Of a DNA stretch of 64,000 bases, positions 16,150 through 24,725 are shown piece after piece. Every line of letters begins with the position of its first letter. The stretch's first letter is position 1. The translations under genes were made by a program, and so were the position numbers. Origin of the DNA: Streptomyces rubradiris (GTDB lineage: Bacteria; Actinomycetota; Actinomycetes; Streptomycetales; Streptomycetaceae); NCBI RefSeq assembly GCF_016860525.1, contig NZ_BNEA01000015.1, positions 3,410,001-3,474,000 of the forward strand, in the 5' to 3' direction. The notes under the pieces are model-generated. The model searched no databases, had not been told where the DNA came from, and worked only from the letters and a program-made list of their open reading frames with translations.

Positions 16150-18768
16150 ATGGGCAGCCCGATTCCTCCGGGGGCGTCGGCACGGCACCTGTCTCCCGCG
16201 CCGGAGAACGTCGTGGTGGCCCGGAGGTTCGTACGGTCGGTGCTGGGCGGTCTGGTGCCGGACGTGGTGGCCACCGCCGAGTTGCTGACCGGCGAGCTGG
16301 TGACCAACGCGGTCGTCCACGCGCGCACCGGGATCGAGGTGGAGGTCTGGACCGTCGAGGGCCAGGCCCATGTGCGGGTCAGCGATCACCGCCCGGACTA
16401 CGGGCTGGTGCCGCACGTCCGCCACCTGTACGCCTGTACCGGCAGGGGCCTGGCCCTGGTCGAGGAGCTGGCCACCAGCCATGGCGTCCACAGCGGGGAG
16501 GACCGCAAGACGGTCTGGTTCGAGGTGTGGCCCGAGGCACCGGCGCCGCCGGCGTCCGCCTGGGAGACCGTGGCGCCGCCCGGCCGGACCGTCACCGTGA
16601 CGCTGAACGACGTACCGTACGCCCTCTACTGGGCGGCCCAGCAGCAGTGGGAGGGGCTGCTGCGCGAACTGTTCCTCGCCCGGTCCGGCGCCTTGTGGGC
16701 CGGGGTGCGGCCGGAGGACCTCGCCGCCGCCCAGGACACGAGCAGCATGATCTGCGCGTCCATGACGGCGGCGGTGGAGCAGGAGACCCCCGACAGTTCG
16801 ACGCTCTCCCTGCGGGTGGCGTTCGCGGCGGACGCGGCGCCCCGCATCGCGACGCTGCGCCGGGTCCTCGACGCCGCCGAAACCGCGGCACAGCAGGAGA
16901 GCCTGCTGGCCCTGCCGCCCCTGCCGCACATCCGGGCCTTCCGGCACTGGCTGCTCGACCAGATCGCCGGCCAGCTGCTCGGCGGACAGCCCACCTCGTG
17001 GACGCAGGTCACCGGCGCCCCGGGCGCCAACCCGACGGATCTGGCGCCCTGGGACGCGAGTGAGGTGGAGGCGGCCCTCGTGCCGACCGTCGCGGCCGAC
17101 GACACCAACCGGATCGTCGCGGTGAACGACGCCGCGTCGGGTCTGCTGGGCTGGCCGGCGCACGACCTGGTCGGCCGGCCGCTGACCGTGCTCATGCCCG
17201 AACACCTCCGCCGACGCCACGTGTCGGCCTTCACCTCGCTGCTGCTCACCGGGGAGTCCCGCATCCTGGGCCGCCCGATACCGGTGCCCGCGCTGCACCG
17301 GGACGGCCGGGTGGTCCCGATCCGCCTCACCATCCAGACGCAGGAGGCGATCGACGGGCGGTCCGTGTTCGTCGCCCAGCTCGCCACGACGACGGCGCCC
17401 CCCGTCCCGCCGGACGGCCCCGGGGACGGCCGGCCCGCCACCCGGCCGGTGCCTGGCCCGGTGCACCTGCCGACCAGCACCAAGAAGACGAAGACGCTGA
17501 GCACGGAAGCGGCGGCGCCGGAGTGGCTGTCCTTGTTCGCCGACACCGGCATGGCGCTGACCAGCACCCTCGATCCGGACGAGCGGCTGCGCCGGGTGTG
17601 CCATGTCCTGACGCGGAGCCTGGCCGACTGGTGCGTGGCGGACCTGGTCGACGAGCAGGGGCGGCTGGAGCGGGTCTGTGTCGTGCACCGCGACCCCCAG
17701 GTGCCGGTGTCCGGGAACCACCTCGGCACGCTCCCGCCGGCGTCCGGGGGCACGCAGAGCTCGCTGCTCAGGGTGGTGCGCGGCGCCGGCCCGCTGCTGG
17801 TCACCGACATCACCCCGCCCGACGACCCGCCGAGCCCCCTGGACGCCCGGCAGCACGACCTCGTGCGGCGGCTGGGCGGGAGCAGCGCGGTCGTCGCTCC
17901 GCTGCGGGCCGAGCGCGCGGTGTTCGGCGCCCTGACCATGGTCCGTAACGATGCCGGGCACCCGTTCGCCAAGGAGGACGTGCCCTTGATCGCGGAGCTG
18001 GTCCGCGCCGTCGCGCTCGGGGTGGACAACGCCCGTCTGCACCAGCACGCCCGCTCCAACGCCGAACACCTCCAGCGCGCGCTGCTGCCCGAGCTGCCCC
18101 GCGCCGACCGTCTGGAGCTGGCCGCCCGCTATGTGCCGTCCAGCACCACGGCCGAGGTCGGCGGCGACTGGTACGACGCCTTCACGCTGCCGGGCGGTGA
18201 CATCGTGCTGGTCATCGGGGACGTGTCCGGTCACGATCTCCAGGCCGCGGTCGCCATGAGCACCCTGCGCAACATGCTGCGCGGTATCGCCGTCGACCGG
18301 CAGGAACCGCCCGAGGAGGTCCTGCGCCGCCTGGACCTGGCGAGCCAGACCCTGAGCCCGCAGTCCACCGCCACCTGCGTGTACGGCCTGGTCAAGAGCG
18401 ACGCCCACACGACGTACCTGCACTACTCCTCGGCCGGCCACCTGCCGCCCCTGCTGACCACCCGGGAGGGCGCGACGCGGTACCTGGACGGGGGCCGGGG
18501 CCTGCTGATCGGGATGGACCCGCAGCTGCCCCGCCGGTCCGCCTGGGAGCTGCTGCCGCCCCACTCGACGCTGCTGTTCTTCACGGACGGCCTCATCGAA
18601 CGCCGCGGTGAGTCGCTGGACGAGGCCATGAGCAGGCTCCGCCGGTCCACCGCCGCCCAGGCGCGGACCCCGCTGGACGTCTTCTGCGACGAGCTGATCC
18701 TCAGGTTCGGCCGCGACACCACCGACGACATCGCCCTGCTCGCCCTGCGCCCCGGCCCACCGGCCTGA
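16150..18768 (+). CDS. HATPase-PAS-GAF-SpoIIE multidomain phosphatase
   Basis: An 872-residue soluble signalling protein. Residues about 15-115 are an anti-sigma-type serine kinase HATPase (TGELVTNAVVHA, VSDHRPDYG, TGRGLALVEELA). A helical region of unknown fold follows to about 300, then a PAS domain at 310-415 (DDTNRIVAVNDAASGLLGW). A GAF domain covers 465-630. A C-terminal SpoIIE/PP2C phosphatase starts near 640, with its metal aspartates in VGGDWYDAF, VIGDVSGHD and DDIALL. Kinase and phosphatase in one chain suggest a partner-switching controller of an alternative sigma factor. No anti-anti-sigma gene is adjacent. The ATG at 16150 avoids overlap with the divergent methyltransferase. Confidence 0.88.
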   Translation: MGSPIPPGASARHLSPAPENVVVARRFVRSVLGGLVPDVVATAELLTGELVTNAVVHARTGIEVEVWTVEGQAHVRVSDHRPDYGLVPHVRHLYACTGRGLALVEELATSHGVHSGEDRKTVWFEVWPEAPAPPASAWETVAPPGRTVTVTLNDVPYALYWAAQQQWEGLLRELFLARSGALWAGVRPEDLAAAQDTSSMICASMTAAVEQETPDSSTLSLRVAFAADAAPRIATLRRVLDAAETAAQQESLLALPPLPHIRAFRHWLLDQIAGQLLGGQPTSWTQVTGAPGANPTDLAPWDASEVEAALVPTVAADDTNRIVAVNDAASGLLGWPAHDLVGRPLTVLMPEHLRRRHVSAFTSLLLTGESRILGRPIPVPALHRDGRVVPIRLTIQTQEAIDGRSVFVAQLATTTAPPVPPDGPGDGRPATRPVPGPVHLPTSTKKTKTLSTEAAAPEWLSLFADTGMALTSTLDPDERLRRVCHVLTRSLADWCVADLVDEQGRLERVCVVHRDPQVPVSGNHLGTLPPASGGTQSSLLRVVRGAGPLLVTDITPPDDPPSPLDARQHDLVRRLGGSSAVVAPLRAERAVFGALTMVRNDAGHPFAKEDVPLIAELVRAVALGVDNARLHQHARSNAEHLQRALLPELPRADRLELAARYVPSSTTAEVGGDWYDAFTLPGGDIVLVIGDVSGHDLQAAVAMSTLRNMLRGIAVDRQEPPEEVLRRLDLASQTLSPQSTATCVYGLVKSDAHTTYLHYSSAGHLPPLLTTREGATRYLDGGRGLLIGMDPQLPRRSAWELLPPHSTLLFFTDGLIERRGESLDEAMSRLRRSTAAQARTPLDVFCDELILRFGRDTTDDIALLALRPGPPA

Positions 18769-18780
18769 CCCGCGTACGAC

Positions 18781-18823
18781 GATGGCCCCGTGACCTGCTG
18801 TTCACGCAGGTCACGGGGCCATC
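18781..18823. terminator. long hairpin between the SpoIIE gene and tRNA-Tyr
   Basis: GATGGCCCCGTGACCTGC (18781-18798) pairs perfectly over 18 bases with the arm at 18806-18823. It lies between a plus-strand gene end and the 3' end of the minus-strand tRNA-Tyr and should terminate both transcripts. Confidence 0.8.
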
Positions 18824-18832
18824 GTTCCCGTG

Positions 18833-18914
18833 TGGCGGCGCCAGGATTCGAACCTGGGTAGGCATAGCCGACAGATTTACAGTCTGCTCCCTTTGGCCGC
18901 TCGGGCACACCGCC
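18833..18914 (-). tRNA. tRNA-Tyr (GTA)
   Basis: An 82-base class II tRNA on the minus strand: acceptor GGCGGTG pairs with CGCCGCC, the anticodon segment CTGTAAA carries GTA, a long variable arm follows, and the T arm has GGTTCGA. No integrated element is visible beside it. Confidence 0.95.
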
Positions 18915-19140
18915 GGGTATCGCTGCCGCTTCGAACCCGCTTTCGGCGGTGTTCCCCGGCAACGACGTAAACAATACCCGATGCGCGGGGGTGCTTCGCC
19001 ACCTGGTTGATCTCCGCACGCGGGGGCGCGGGGTGGCTAGGCTGGTGCGGATGCGGCCCGGTGCTCCACCGGGCCCGGCGGTCGCCGCCGCGCCGCCGGC
19101 ACCCACCCCATCCGCAACCCGATGCAAGGAGCCACAGGAC

Positions 19141-19629
19141 ATGGCCGACTCCAGTTTCGACATCGTCTCGAAGGTCGAGCGGCAGGAGGTCGACAACGCC
19201 CTCAACCAGGCCGCCAAGGAGATCTCGCAGCGCTACGACTTCAAGGGCGTGGGGGCTTCGATCTCGTGGTCCGGCGACAAGATCCTCATGGAGGCGAACT
19301 CCGAGGACCGGGTGAAGGCCGTCCTCGACGTCTTCGAGTCCAAGCTCATCAAGCGCGGCATCTCGCTGAAGGCGCTGGAGGCGGGCGAGCCGCAGCTCTC
19401 CGGCAAGGAGTACAAGATCTTCGCGTCGATCCAGGAGGGCATCTCCCAGGAGAACGCCAAGAAGGTGGCGAAGATCATCCGCGACGAGGGCCCGAAGGGC
19501 GTCAAGGCGCAGGTCCAGGGTGACGAACTGCGCGTCAGCTCCAAGAGCCGCGACGACCTCCAGACCGTGATCGCCCTCCTGAAGGGCAAGGACTTCGATT
19601 TCGCGCTGCAGTTCGTGAACTACCGCTAG
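19141..19629 (+). CDS. YajQ family nucleotide-binding protein
   Basis: A 162-residue cytosolic protein with the full YajQ layout: [73 protein letters not shown] and a C-terminal FALQFVNYR. YajQ homologues bind nucleotides, and in Xanthomonas one is a cyclic di-GMP effector. What it binds here is unknown. It is monocistronic, and a strong hairpin follows. Confidence 0.92.
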   Translation: MADSSFDIVSKVERQEVDNALNQAAKEISQRYDFKGVGASISWSGDKILMEANSEDRVKAVLDVFESKLIKRGISLKALEAGEPQLSGKEYKIFASIQEGISQENAKKVAKIIRDEGPKGVKAQVQGDELRVSSKSRDDLQTVIALLKGKDFDFALQFVNYR

Positions 19630-19640
19630 GCGCGCGGAAC

Positions 19641-19679
19641 GCGGAAAGGGCGGGTGCCGTGGGGCACCCGCCCTTCCGC
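19641..19679 (+). terminator. terminator after the YajQ gene
   Basis: GCGGAAAGGGCGGGTGCC pairs with GGCACCCGCCCTTCCGC across a GTGG loop, 11 bases after the stop; a 17-bp stem with one bulge. Confidence 0.8.
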
Positions 19680-19726
19680 GCTGCCCGGAGCGCTTCCGGC
19701 CGCGCTCGGTCGCGCGAGTCGCCGGA

Positions 19727-19993
19727 TCAGTCCCGCGAGTTGCCGAACAGGATGCGGTAGACGATCAGCAGCACCAGGGAGCCGCCGATGGCCGCCGCCC
19801 AGGTCGCGCCGTCGTAGAAGTGCTTGCTGACCGGGTGGTCCAGCCAGCGCGCCGAGATCCAGCCGCCGATGAACGCGCCCGCGATGCCGATGAGGGTCGT
19901 ACCGATGAAGCCGCCGGGGTCGCGGCCCGGCAGCAGGAGCTTGGCGATGGCTCCGGCCAGCAGTCCCAGGATGATCCAGCTGATGATGCCCAT
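19727..19993 (-). CDS. GlsB/YeaQ/YmgE family membrane protein
   Basis: An 88-residue protein with three membrane segments: IISWIILGLLAGAIAKLLL, GFIGTTLIGIAGAFIGGWIS and AAIGGSLVLLIVYRIL. The glycine-rich helices and PGRDPGGF loop are typical of the transglycosylase-associated protein family, which is stress-induced in many bacteria with no known enzyme activity. It lies between the YajQ gene and the YccF gene. I see no operon link to either. Confidence 0.85.
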   Translation of the reverse strand: MGIISWIILGLLAGAIAKLLLPGRDPGGFIGTTLIGIAGAFIGGWISARWLDHPVSKHFYDGATWAAAIGGSLVLLIVYRILFGNSRD

Positions 19994-20190
19994 GCCGTGA
20001 ACCTGCCCTCCCGCGCTGTGTCCGCGCCGTCCGTGCCCCGGTTCACCGCCGTGGGACCGGTGCGCGGCACGCGCGCGTGTTCCTGCCGTGTCGAGAAGGA
20101 AGACGCCCGCGGTCCGTCCGCTGGTTGCCGCGCTCGGCGGGATGCGGCGTTCGACACGTACGGACGCCGGCGCGGGCCGCTCGCCGGCGG

Positions 20191-20583
20191 TCAGCGGGCG
20201 GCGAACGGCCGGTCGGTGGGGACGATCTCGCGGCCCAGCGGCAGCAGGGAGACCGGGATCAGTTTGAAGTTGGCGATGCCGAACGGGATGCCGATGACCG
20301 TGACGCACAGCAGGACGCCGGTCACGATGTGGGCGAGCGCCAGCCACCAGCCGGCCAGGACCAGCCACAGCACGTTGCCCACACAGGAGGGCGCCCCCGC
20401 GTCGCGCCGCTCGACCGTGGTGTGCCCGAAGGGCCACAGGGCGTAGGCGCCGATACGGAAGGCGGCGATCCCGAAGGGGATGCCGATGACCGTGACGCAC
20501 AGCAGGACACCGGCGAAGAGGTACCCGAGGAACAGCCAGAAGCCGGACAGGACGAGCCAGATGACGTTCAGGATGGTCTTCAC
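20191..20583 (-). CDS. YccF domain membrane protein with duplicated domain
   Basis: A 130-residue inner-membrane protein made of two YccF (DUF307) repeats. [20 protein letters not shown] with [16 protein letters not shown] is followed by [20 protein letters not shown] with [16 protein letters not shown]. It starts at a GTG whose last bases form the htpX stop (GTGA), so translation is coupled to htpX. Coupling suggests a role with the HtpX membrane protease, perhaps in membrane protein quality control, but no function is established for YccF. Confidence 0.85.
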   Translation of the reverse strand: MKTILNVIWLVLSGFWLFLGYLFAGVLLCVTVIGIPFGIAAFRIGAYALWPFGHTTVERRDAGAPSCVGNVLWLVLAGWWLALAHIVTGVLLCVTVIGIPFGIANFKLIPVSLLPLGREIVPTDRPFAAR

Positions 20584-21440
20584 GGTTGTCCTGCCATCCT
20601 TTCGAGGCGGGCGATGCGCTCCGTCATCGGCGGGTGCGTGGAGAACATCTTGGACATCCCCTGGCCCGGGCGGAAGGGGTTGGCGATCATCATGTGGCTC
20701 GCCGTCTCGATCCGGGGCTCGGGAGGCAGCGGAAGCTGCTTGGTGCCCGTCTCCAGCTTGCGCAGGGCACTGGCGAGGGCGAGCGGGTCGCCGGTGAGCT
20801 GGGCGCCGGAGGCGTCCGCCTCGTACTCCCGGGAGCGGCTGATGGCCAGCTGGATCAGGGAGGCGGCGAGCGGGCCGAGGATCATGATCAGCAGCATGCC
20901 GAACAGGCCGGGCCCCTCGTCGTCGTCCGAGCGGCCGACCGGGATCAGCCAGGCGAAGTTCACCAGGAACATGATCACGGAGGCGAGCGCGCCGGCGACC
21001 GAGGAGATGAGGATGTCCCGGTTGTAGACGTGGCTCAGCTCGTGACCGATGACGCCGCGCAACTCGCGCTCGTCCAGCAGGCGCAGGATGCCCTCGGTGC
21101 AGCACACGGCCGCATTGCGCGGATTGCGGCCGGTGGCGAAGGCGTTCGGGGCCTCCGTCGGCGAGATGTACAGCCGGGGCATGGGCTGGCGGGCCTGCGT
21201 GGACAGCTCCCGCACCATCCGGTACAGCGCCGGGGCCTCGAACTCGCTGACCGGGCGGGCACGCATCGCGCGCAGCGCGAGCTTGTCGCTGTTCCAGTAC
21301 GCGTACGCGTTCGTGCCCAGGGCGACCAGGACGGCGACGACCAGCCCGGTGCGGCCGAAGAAGCCTCCGATGACGATGATGAGCGCGGACAGCCCTCCGA
21401 GGAGTACGGCCGTCCTGAGCCCGTTGTGCCGGCGGTGCAC
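20580..21440 (-). CDS. htpX: zinc metalloprotease HtpX
   Basis: A 286-residue membrane M48 protease that degrades damaged membrane proteins. It has N-terminal spans ([20 protein letters not shown] and a second), [23 protein letters not shown], the zinc motif HELSH, two further spans, and the third zinc ligand in [10 protein letters not shown]. It is of normal length. The stop overlaps the YccF start, so the two are cotranslated. Confidence 0.93.
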   Translation of the reverse strand: MHRRHNGLRTAVLLGGLSALIIVIGGFFGRTGLVVAVLVALGTNAYAYWNSDKLALRAMRARPVSEFEAPALYRMVRELSTQARQPMPRLYISPTEAPNAFATGRNPRNAAVCCTEGILRLLDERELRGVIGHELSHVYNRDILISSVAGALASVIMFLVNFAWLIPVGRSDDDEGPGLFGMLLIMILGPLAASLIQLAISRSREYEADASGAQLTGDPLALASALRKLETGTKQLPLPPEPRIETASHMMIANPFRPGQGMSKMFSTHPPMTERIARLERMAGQP

Positions 21441-21630
21441 GGTGCGCCCTCCAAGTCGTGCTGCTGGGGATCACTCCGATCCGGTGGACCCTCCCGCTTC
21501 GGACAACGCCGGGCGAGGCCCACGAGTTCCCGCGCACCTGCGGCCGCCCGCCCCGGCGGGGCGGTTGACGTGGCCTTTCGACCGTACGCGCGCGGGGTCC
21601 GACGGGTGCCCCGCGCGCGCGTGCCGACTC

Positions 21631-23148
21631 CTAGAACAGTCCGCCGGACGCGAAACGGAGGACCAGCTGGGGCGCTCCGGACAGGGCGACGCCGAGGACT
21701 CCGGTCAGGGCGAGCGCGGCCGTGAGGGGGGCCGGGGCCCGGTGCCGGACGGGCTCGCCCTCGGGGGCTCGGAACAGCAGGGCCGTCCACTGGAGGTAGT
21801 AGAAGAGGGCGATCACGACGTTGACGGCCATGACCACGGCGAGCCAGCCCAGGCCCGCGTCGACGGCCGCCGAGAACACGGTGACCTTGGCGAACAGGCC
21901 GATGACGCCCGGCGGCAGCCCGGCCAGGCACAGCAGGAAGAAGGCCAGCAGCAGCGCGCTGAGCGGGTTGGTGGCGTACAGGCCCCGGTAGTCGGCGATC
22001 CGGTTCAGCGCCCGGCCGCGGCCCACCAGGGCGGCCACGGCGAAGGCGCCGAGGTTCACGGCGGCGTACATCAGGGCGTACGCGACGGTGGAGCCGATCG
22101 CCCGCTCGGCGTCCTTGGTGTATCCGGCGGCGGCGATCGGCACCAGCAGATAGCCGGCCTGGCCGACGGAGGACCAGGCGAGCAGCCGTACGGCGCTGTA
22201 CGCGCGCGTGGCCCGCTGGCGCAGGGCGGCGACGTTGCCGGCGGTCATGGTGAGGGCGGCCAGGACGGCGAGCGCCGGCCCCCAGACGTCGGCGTACGAC
22301 GGGAACCCGACGACGGTGACGAGGATCAGGCCGGAGAAGCCGACCGCCTTGCCGACGACCGACAGATAGGCGGCGACGGGCAGGGGCGCGCCCACGTAGG
22401 TGTCGGGCACCCAGAAGTGGAAGGGCGCGGCGGCCGTCTTGAAGGCGAAGCCGACGAGGGTCAGTACGACACCGGCCTGGGCGAGGGTGTGCAGCTGCCC
22501 GTCGACGTGCGCCAGGCGCTCGGCGACCTGGGTGAGGTGGAGGGTGCCGGTGGAGGCGTAGACGAAGCTGATGCCCATCAGGCTGACCGCGGTGGCGGTG
22601 ACCGAGGACAGGAAGAACTTCAGCGCGGCCTCGGAGGACCGCTTGTCGCCGTGCCGGATGCCCACGAGGGCGAACGCGGGCAGCGAGGCGACCTCCAGGG
22701 CGACGATCAGCGTGGCCAGGTCGCGGGAGGCGGGCAGCAGGGCGGCACCGGCCGCGGAGGACAGCAGCAGGAACCAGAACTCGCCCGCCGGGACGCGCCG
22801 CCGCTCGTCGTCCAGGTGGGTGACGGACAGCAGCGCCGCGAGCAGGGCGCCGCCGAGCACCAGGAACTGGATGACGAGGGTGAAGTGGTCGGCGGTGTAG
22901 CTGCACGCGCGCGCGGGGGCGCTGGTGCAGAAGGTGGCGCGGTCGCCGTTCAGGAGGGGCAGCAGCAGCGCGGTCGCCGCGGCGAGCCCGGCGACCGAGA
23001 TCCAGCCGAGCACGGCCTTGCGGGACTCGGGCACGAACAGGTCGGCGACGAGGACGGCGAGCGCGACGACGGCGGCGAGGGTGGGCGGGGCGATCGCGAG
23101 CCAGTCGACGGACTGGACCAGCGACTCGGCAAGCGGCTGGGCGCTCAT
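21631..23148 (-). CDS. nuoN: complex I subunit N, second nuo locus
   Basis: A 505-residue antiporter-like proton channel subunit of NADH-quinone oxidoreductase. It has about 14 membrane spans and the family motifs ALEVASLPAFALVGIRHGD (the glutamate helix), FKTAAAPFHFWVPDTYVGAP (the pump lysine) and SSVGQAGYLLVPIAAAG. The ATG at 23148 overlaps the nuoM stop (ATGA). It is the last gene of a reduced ten-gene nuo operon. The other nuoN in the window, at 55686-57335, is longer and clearly diverged. Confidence 0.92.
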   Translation of the reverse strand: MSAQPLAESLVQSVDWLAIAPPTLAAVVALAVLVADLFVPESRKAVLGWISVAGLAAATALLLPLLNGDRATFCTSAPARACSYTADHFTLVIQFLVLGGALLAALLSVTHLDDERRRVPAGEFWFLLLSSAAGAALLPASRDLATLIVALEVASLPAFALVGIRHGDKRSSEAALKFFLSSVTATAVSLMGISFVYASTGTLHLTQVAERLAHVDGQLHTLAQAGVVLTLVGFAFKTAAAPFHFWVPDTYVGAPLPVAAYLSVVGKAVGFSGLILVTVVGFPSYADVWGPALAVLAALTMTAGNVAALRQRATRAYSAVRLLAWSSVGQAGYLLVPIAAAGYTKDAERAIGSTVAYALMYAAVNLGAFAVAALVGRGRALNRIADYRGLYATNPLSALLLAFFLLCLAGLPPGVIGLFAKVTVFSAAVDAGLGWLAVVMAVNVVIALFYYLQWTALLFRAPEGEPVRHRAPAPLTAALALTGVLGVALSGAPQLVLRFASGGLF

Positions 23149-24719
23149 CGGGTGCCTCCTGCGAGGAGCTGCTGCACGGCCGGGTCGGTCAGGCCGAGCA
23201 GGGCCTTCGGCCACAGTCCGGCGAGGACGGTGAGGACGACCAGCGGGGTCCAGGCGGCGAGCTCGTAGCCGTGGACGTCGGCGAGCTTCGCCGTCTCGCG
23301 GTCCGCGCCGCCCATGCTGACGCGGCGGACCACGATCAGCATGTACGCGGCGGTGAGCAGGGTGCCGAACGCGCCGATCGCCATGAAGGTGAGGAAGGCC
23401 GGCCGGCTCAGGTCGGCGGCGGGCCGGAAGGAGCCGAACAGGGCGAGCATCTCCCCCCAGAACCCGGCGAGTCCGGGCAGCCCGAGCGAGGCGACCGCGG
23501 CGAAGGCGAGCAGACCGCCGAGGCGCGGGGCCCTGCCGTACAGGGCGGCGCCCGTCTCCTTGGCCAGGGTGTCCAGGTCGGTGCTGCCGGTGCGGTCCTT
23601 CAGCGCGCCGACCAGGAAGAACAGCAGGCCGGTGATGAGGCCGTGGGCGATGTTGGCGAACAGGGCGCCGTTCACGCCGGTCGGGGTGGTGCTGGCGATG
23701 CCGAGCAGGACGAAGCCCATGTGGCCGACGGAGGAGTAGGCGATCAGCCGCTTGAGGTCGCCCTTGGCGCCCTGCCGGGCGAGGGCGAGGCAGGCCAGGG
23801 AGCCGTAGACGATCCCGACGACGGCGAACGCGGCGAGGTACGGCGCGAAGGTGCGGAAGCCGTCCGGCGCGACCGGCAGGACGATCCGGACGAACCCGTA
23901 CGTACCCATCTTCAGCAGGACGCCGGCCAGCAGGACCGAGCCGACGGTCGGCGCGGCGGTGTGGGCGTCGGGCAGCCAGCTGTGCAGCGGCCACATCGGC
24001 GTCTTCACCGCGAGCCCGATCCCGATCGCCAGAACGGCGATGACCTGCACGGATGTGGTCAGCGACCGGCCGTTGTCAGTGGCGAGTGCCACCATGTCGA
24101 ACGTGCCCGCCTTGATCCCGATCAGGAGCAGGCCGAGCAGCATGACCACGGAACCGAGCAGCGTGAACAGGATGAACTTCCACGCGGCCCGGGTCCGGCC
24201 CGCACCGCCCCAGCGGGCGATGAGGAAGTACATCGGGATGAGCACCATCTCGAACGCGAGGAAGAACAGCAGCAGGTCGAGCACGGCGAAGGTGGCGAGG
24301 GTGCCGGACTCCAGCAGCAGCAGGAGTGCGACGAACGCCTTCGGGGCCGGGCCCGCCGGCGGCTTGAAGTAGGAGTAGAGCGCGCAGAGGAAGGTCAGCA
24401 GCGCGGTCAGGACCAGGAGGGGGAGGGAGATGCCGTCGGTGCCGAGGTGGATCCGCACGTCGAGCGCGGGAATCCAGCTGATGTCGGTCGTGGCCTGCAT
24501 CCTCGACGGATGGTCGTGGTCGAAGCCGAGCGCGAGGACGATCGCGGCGGCGAGGATCGCGCCGGTGACGGTCACGCCGTGCCGCAGCACGGCCTGCTCG
24601 GGCGACTTCCCCTTCAGTCCGGGCGGGGCCGGGAGGAGCGCGGCCACGGCGCCGAGGAGCGGGCCGACGACGACGAATGCCAGAAGGAACTGCATCACGG
24701 ACTCGTTGATATCGATCAC
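23145..24719 (-). CDS. nuoM: complex I subunit M, second nuo locus
   Basis: A 524-residue antiporter-like subunit starting at GTG 24719 (VIDINESVMQF). It shows FLAFEMVLIPMYFLIARWGG with the conserved helix glutamate, AVKTPMWPLHSWLPDAHTAAPT with the conserved lysine, and AYSSVGHMGFVLLGI. These residues, needed for proton translocation in the family, are all retained. It is coupled to nuoN by a four-base overlap and follows nuoL by six bases. Confidence 0.93.
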   Translation of the reverse strand: MIDINESVMQFLLAFVVVGPLLGAVAALLPAPPGLKGKSPEQAVLRHGVTVTGAILAAAIVLALGFDHDHPSRMQATTDISWIPALDVRIHLGTDGISLPLLVLTALLTFLCALYSYFKPPAGPAPKAFVALLLLLESGTLATFAVLDLLLFFLAFEMVLIPMYFLIARWGGAGRTRAAWKFILFTLLGSVVMLLGLLLIGIKAGTFDMVALATDNGRSLTTSVQVIAVLAIGIGLAVKTPMWPLHSWLPDAHTAAPTVGSVLLAGVLLKMGTYGFVRIVLPVAPDGFRTFAPYLAAFAVVGIVYGSLACLALARQGAKGDLKRLIAYSSVGHMGFVLLGIASTTPTGVNGALFANIAHGLITGLLFFLVGALKDRTGSTDLDTLAKETGAALYGRAPRLGGLLAFAAVASLGLPGLAGFWGEMLALFGSFRPAADLSRPAFLTFMAIGAFGTLLTAAYMLIVVRRVSMGGADRETAKLADVHGYELAAWTPLVVLTVLAGLWPKALLGLTDPAVQQLLAGGTR

Positions 24720-24725
24720 GCCTGC

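Noticed and set aside
15817..18564. 915-codon minus-strand frame opposite the SpoIIE-type gene
   Set aside because: Shadow of a gene with five recognisable domains on the other strand.
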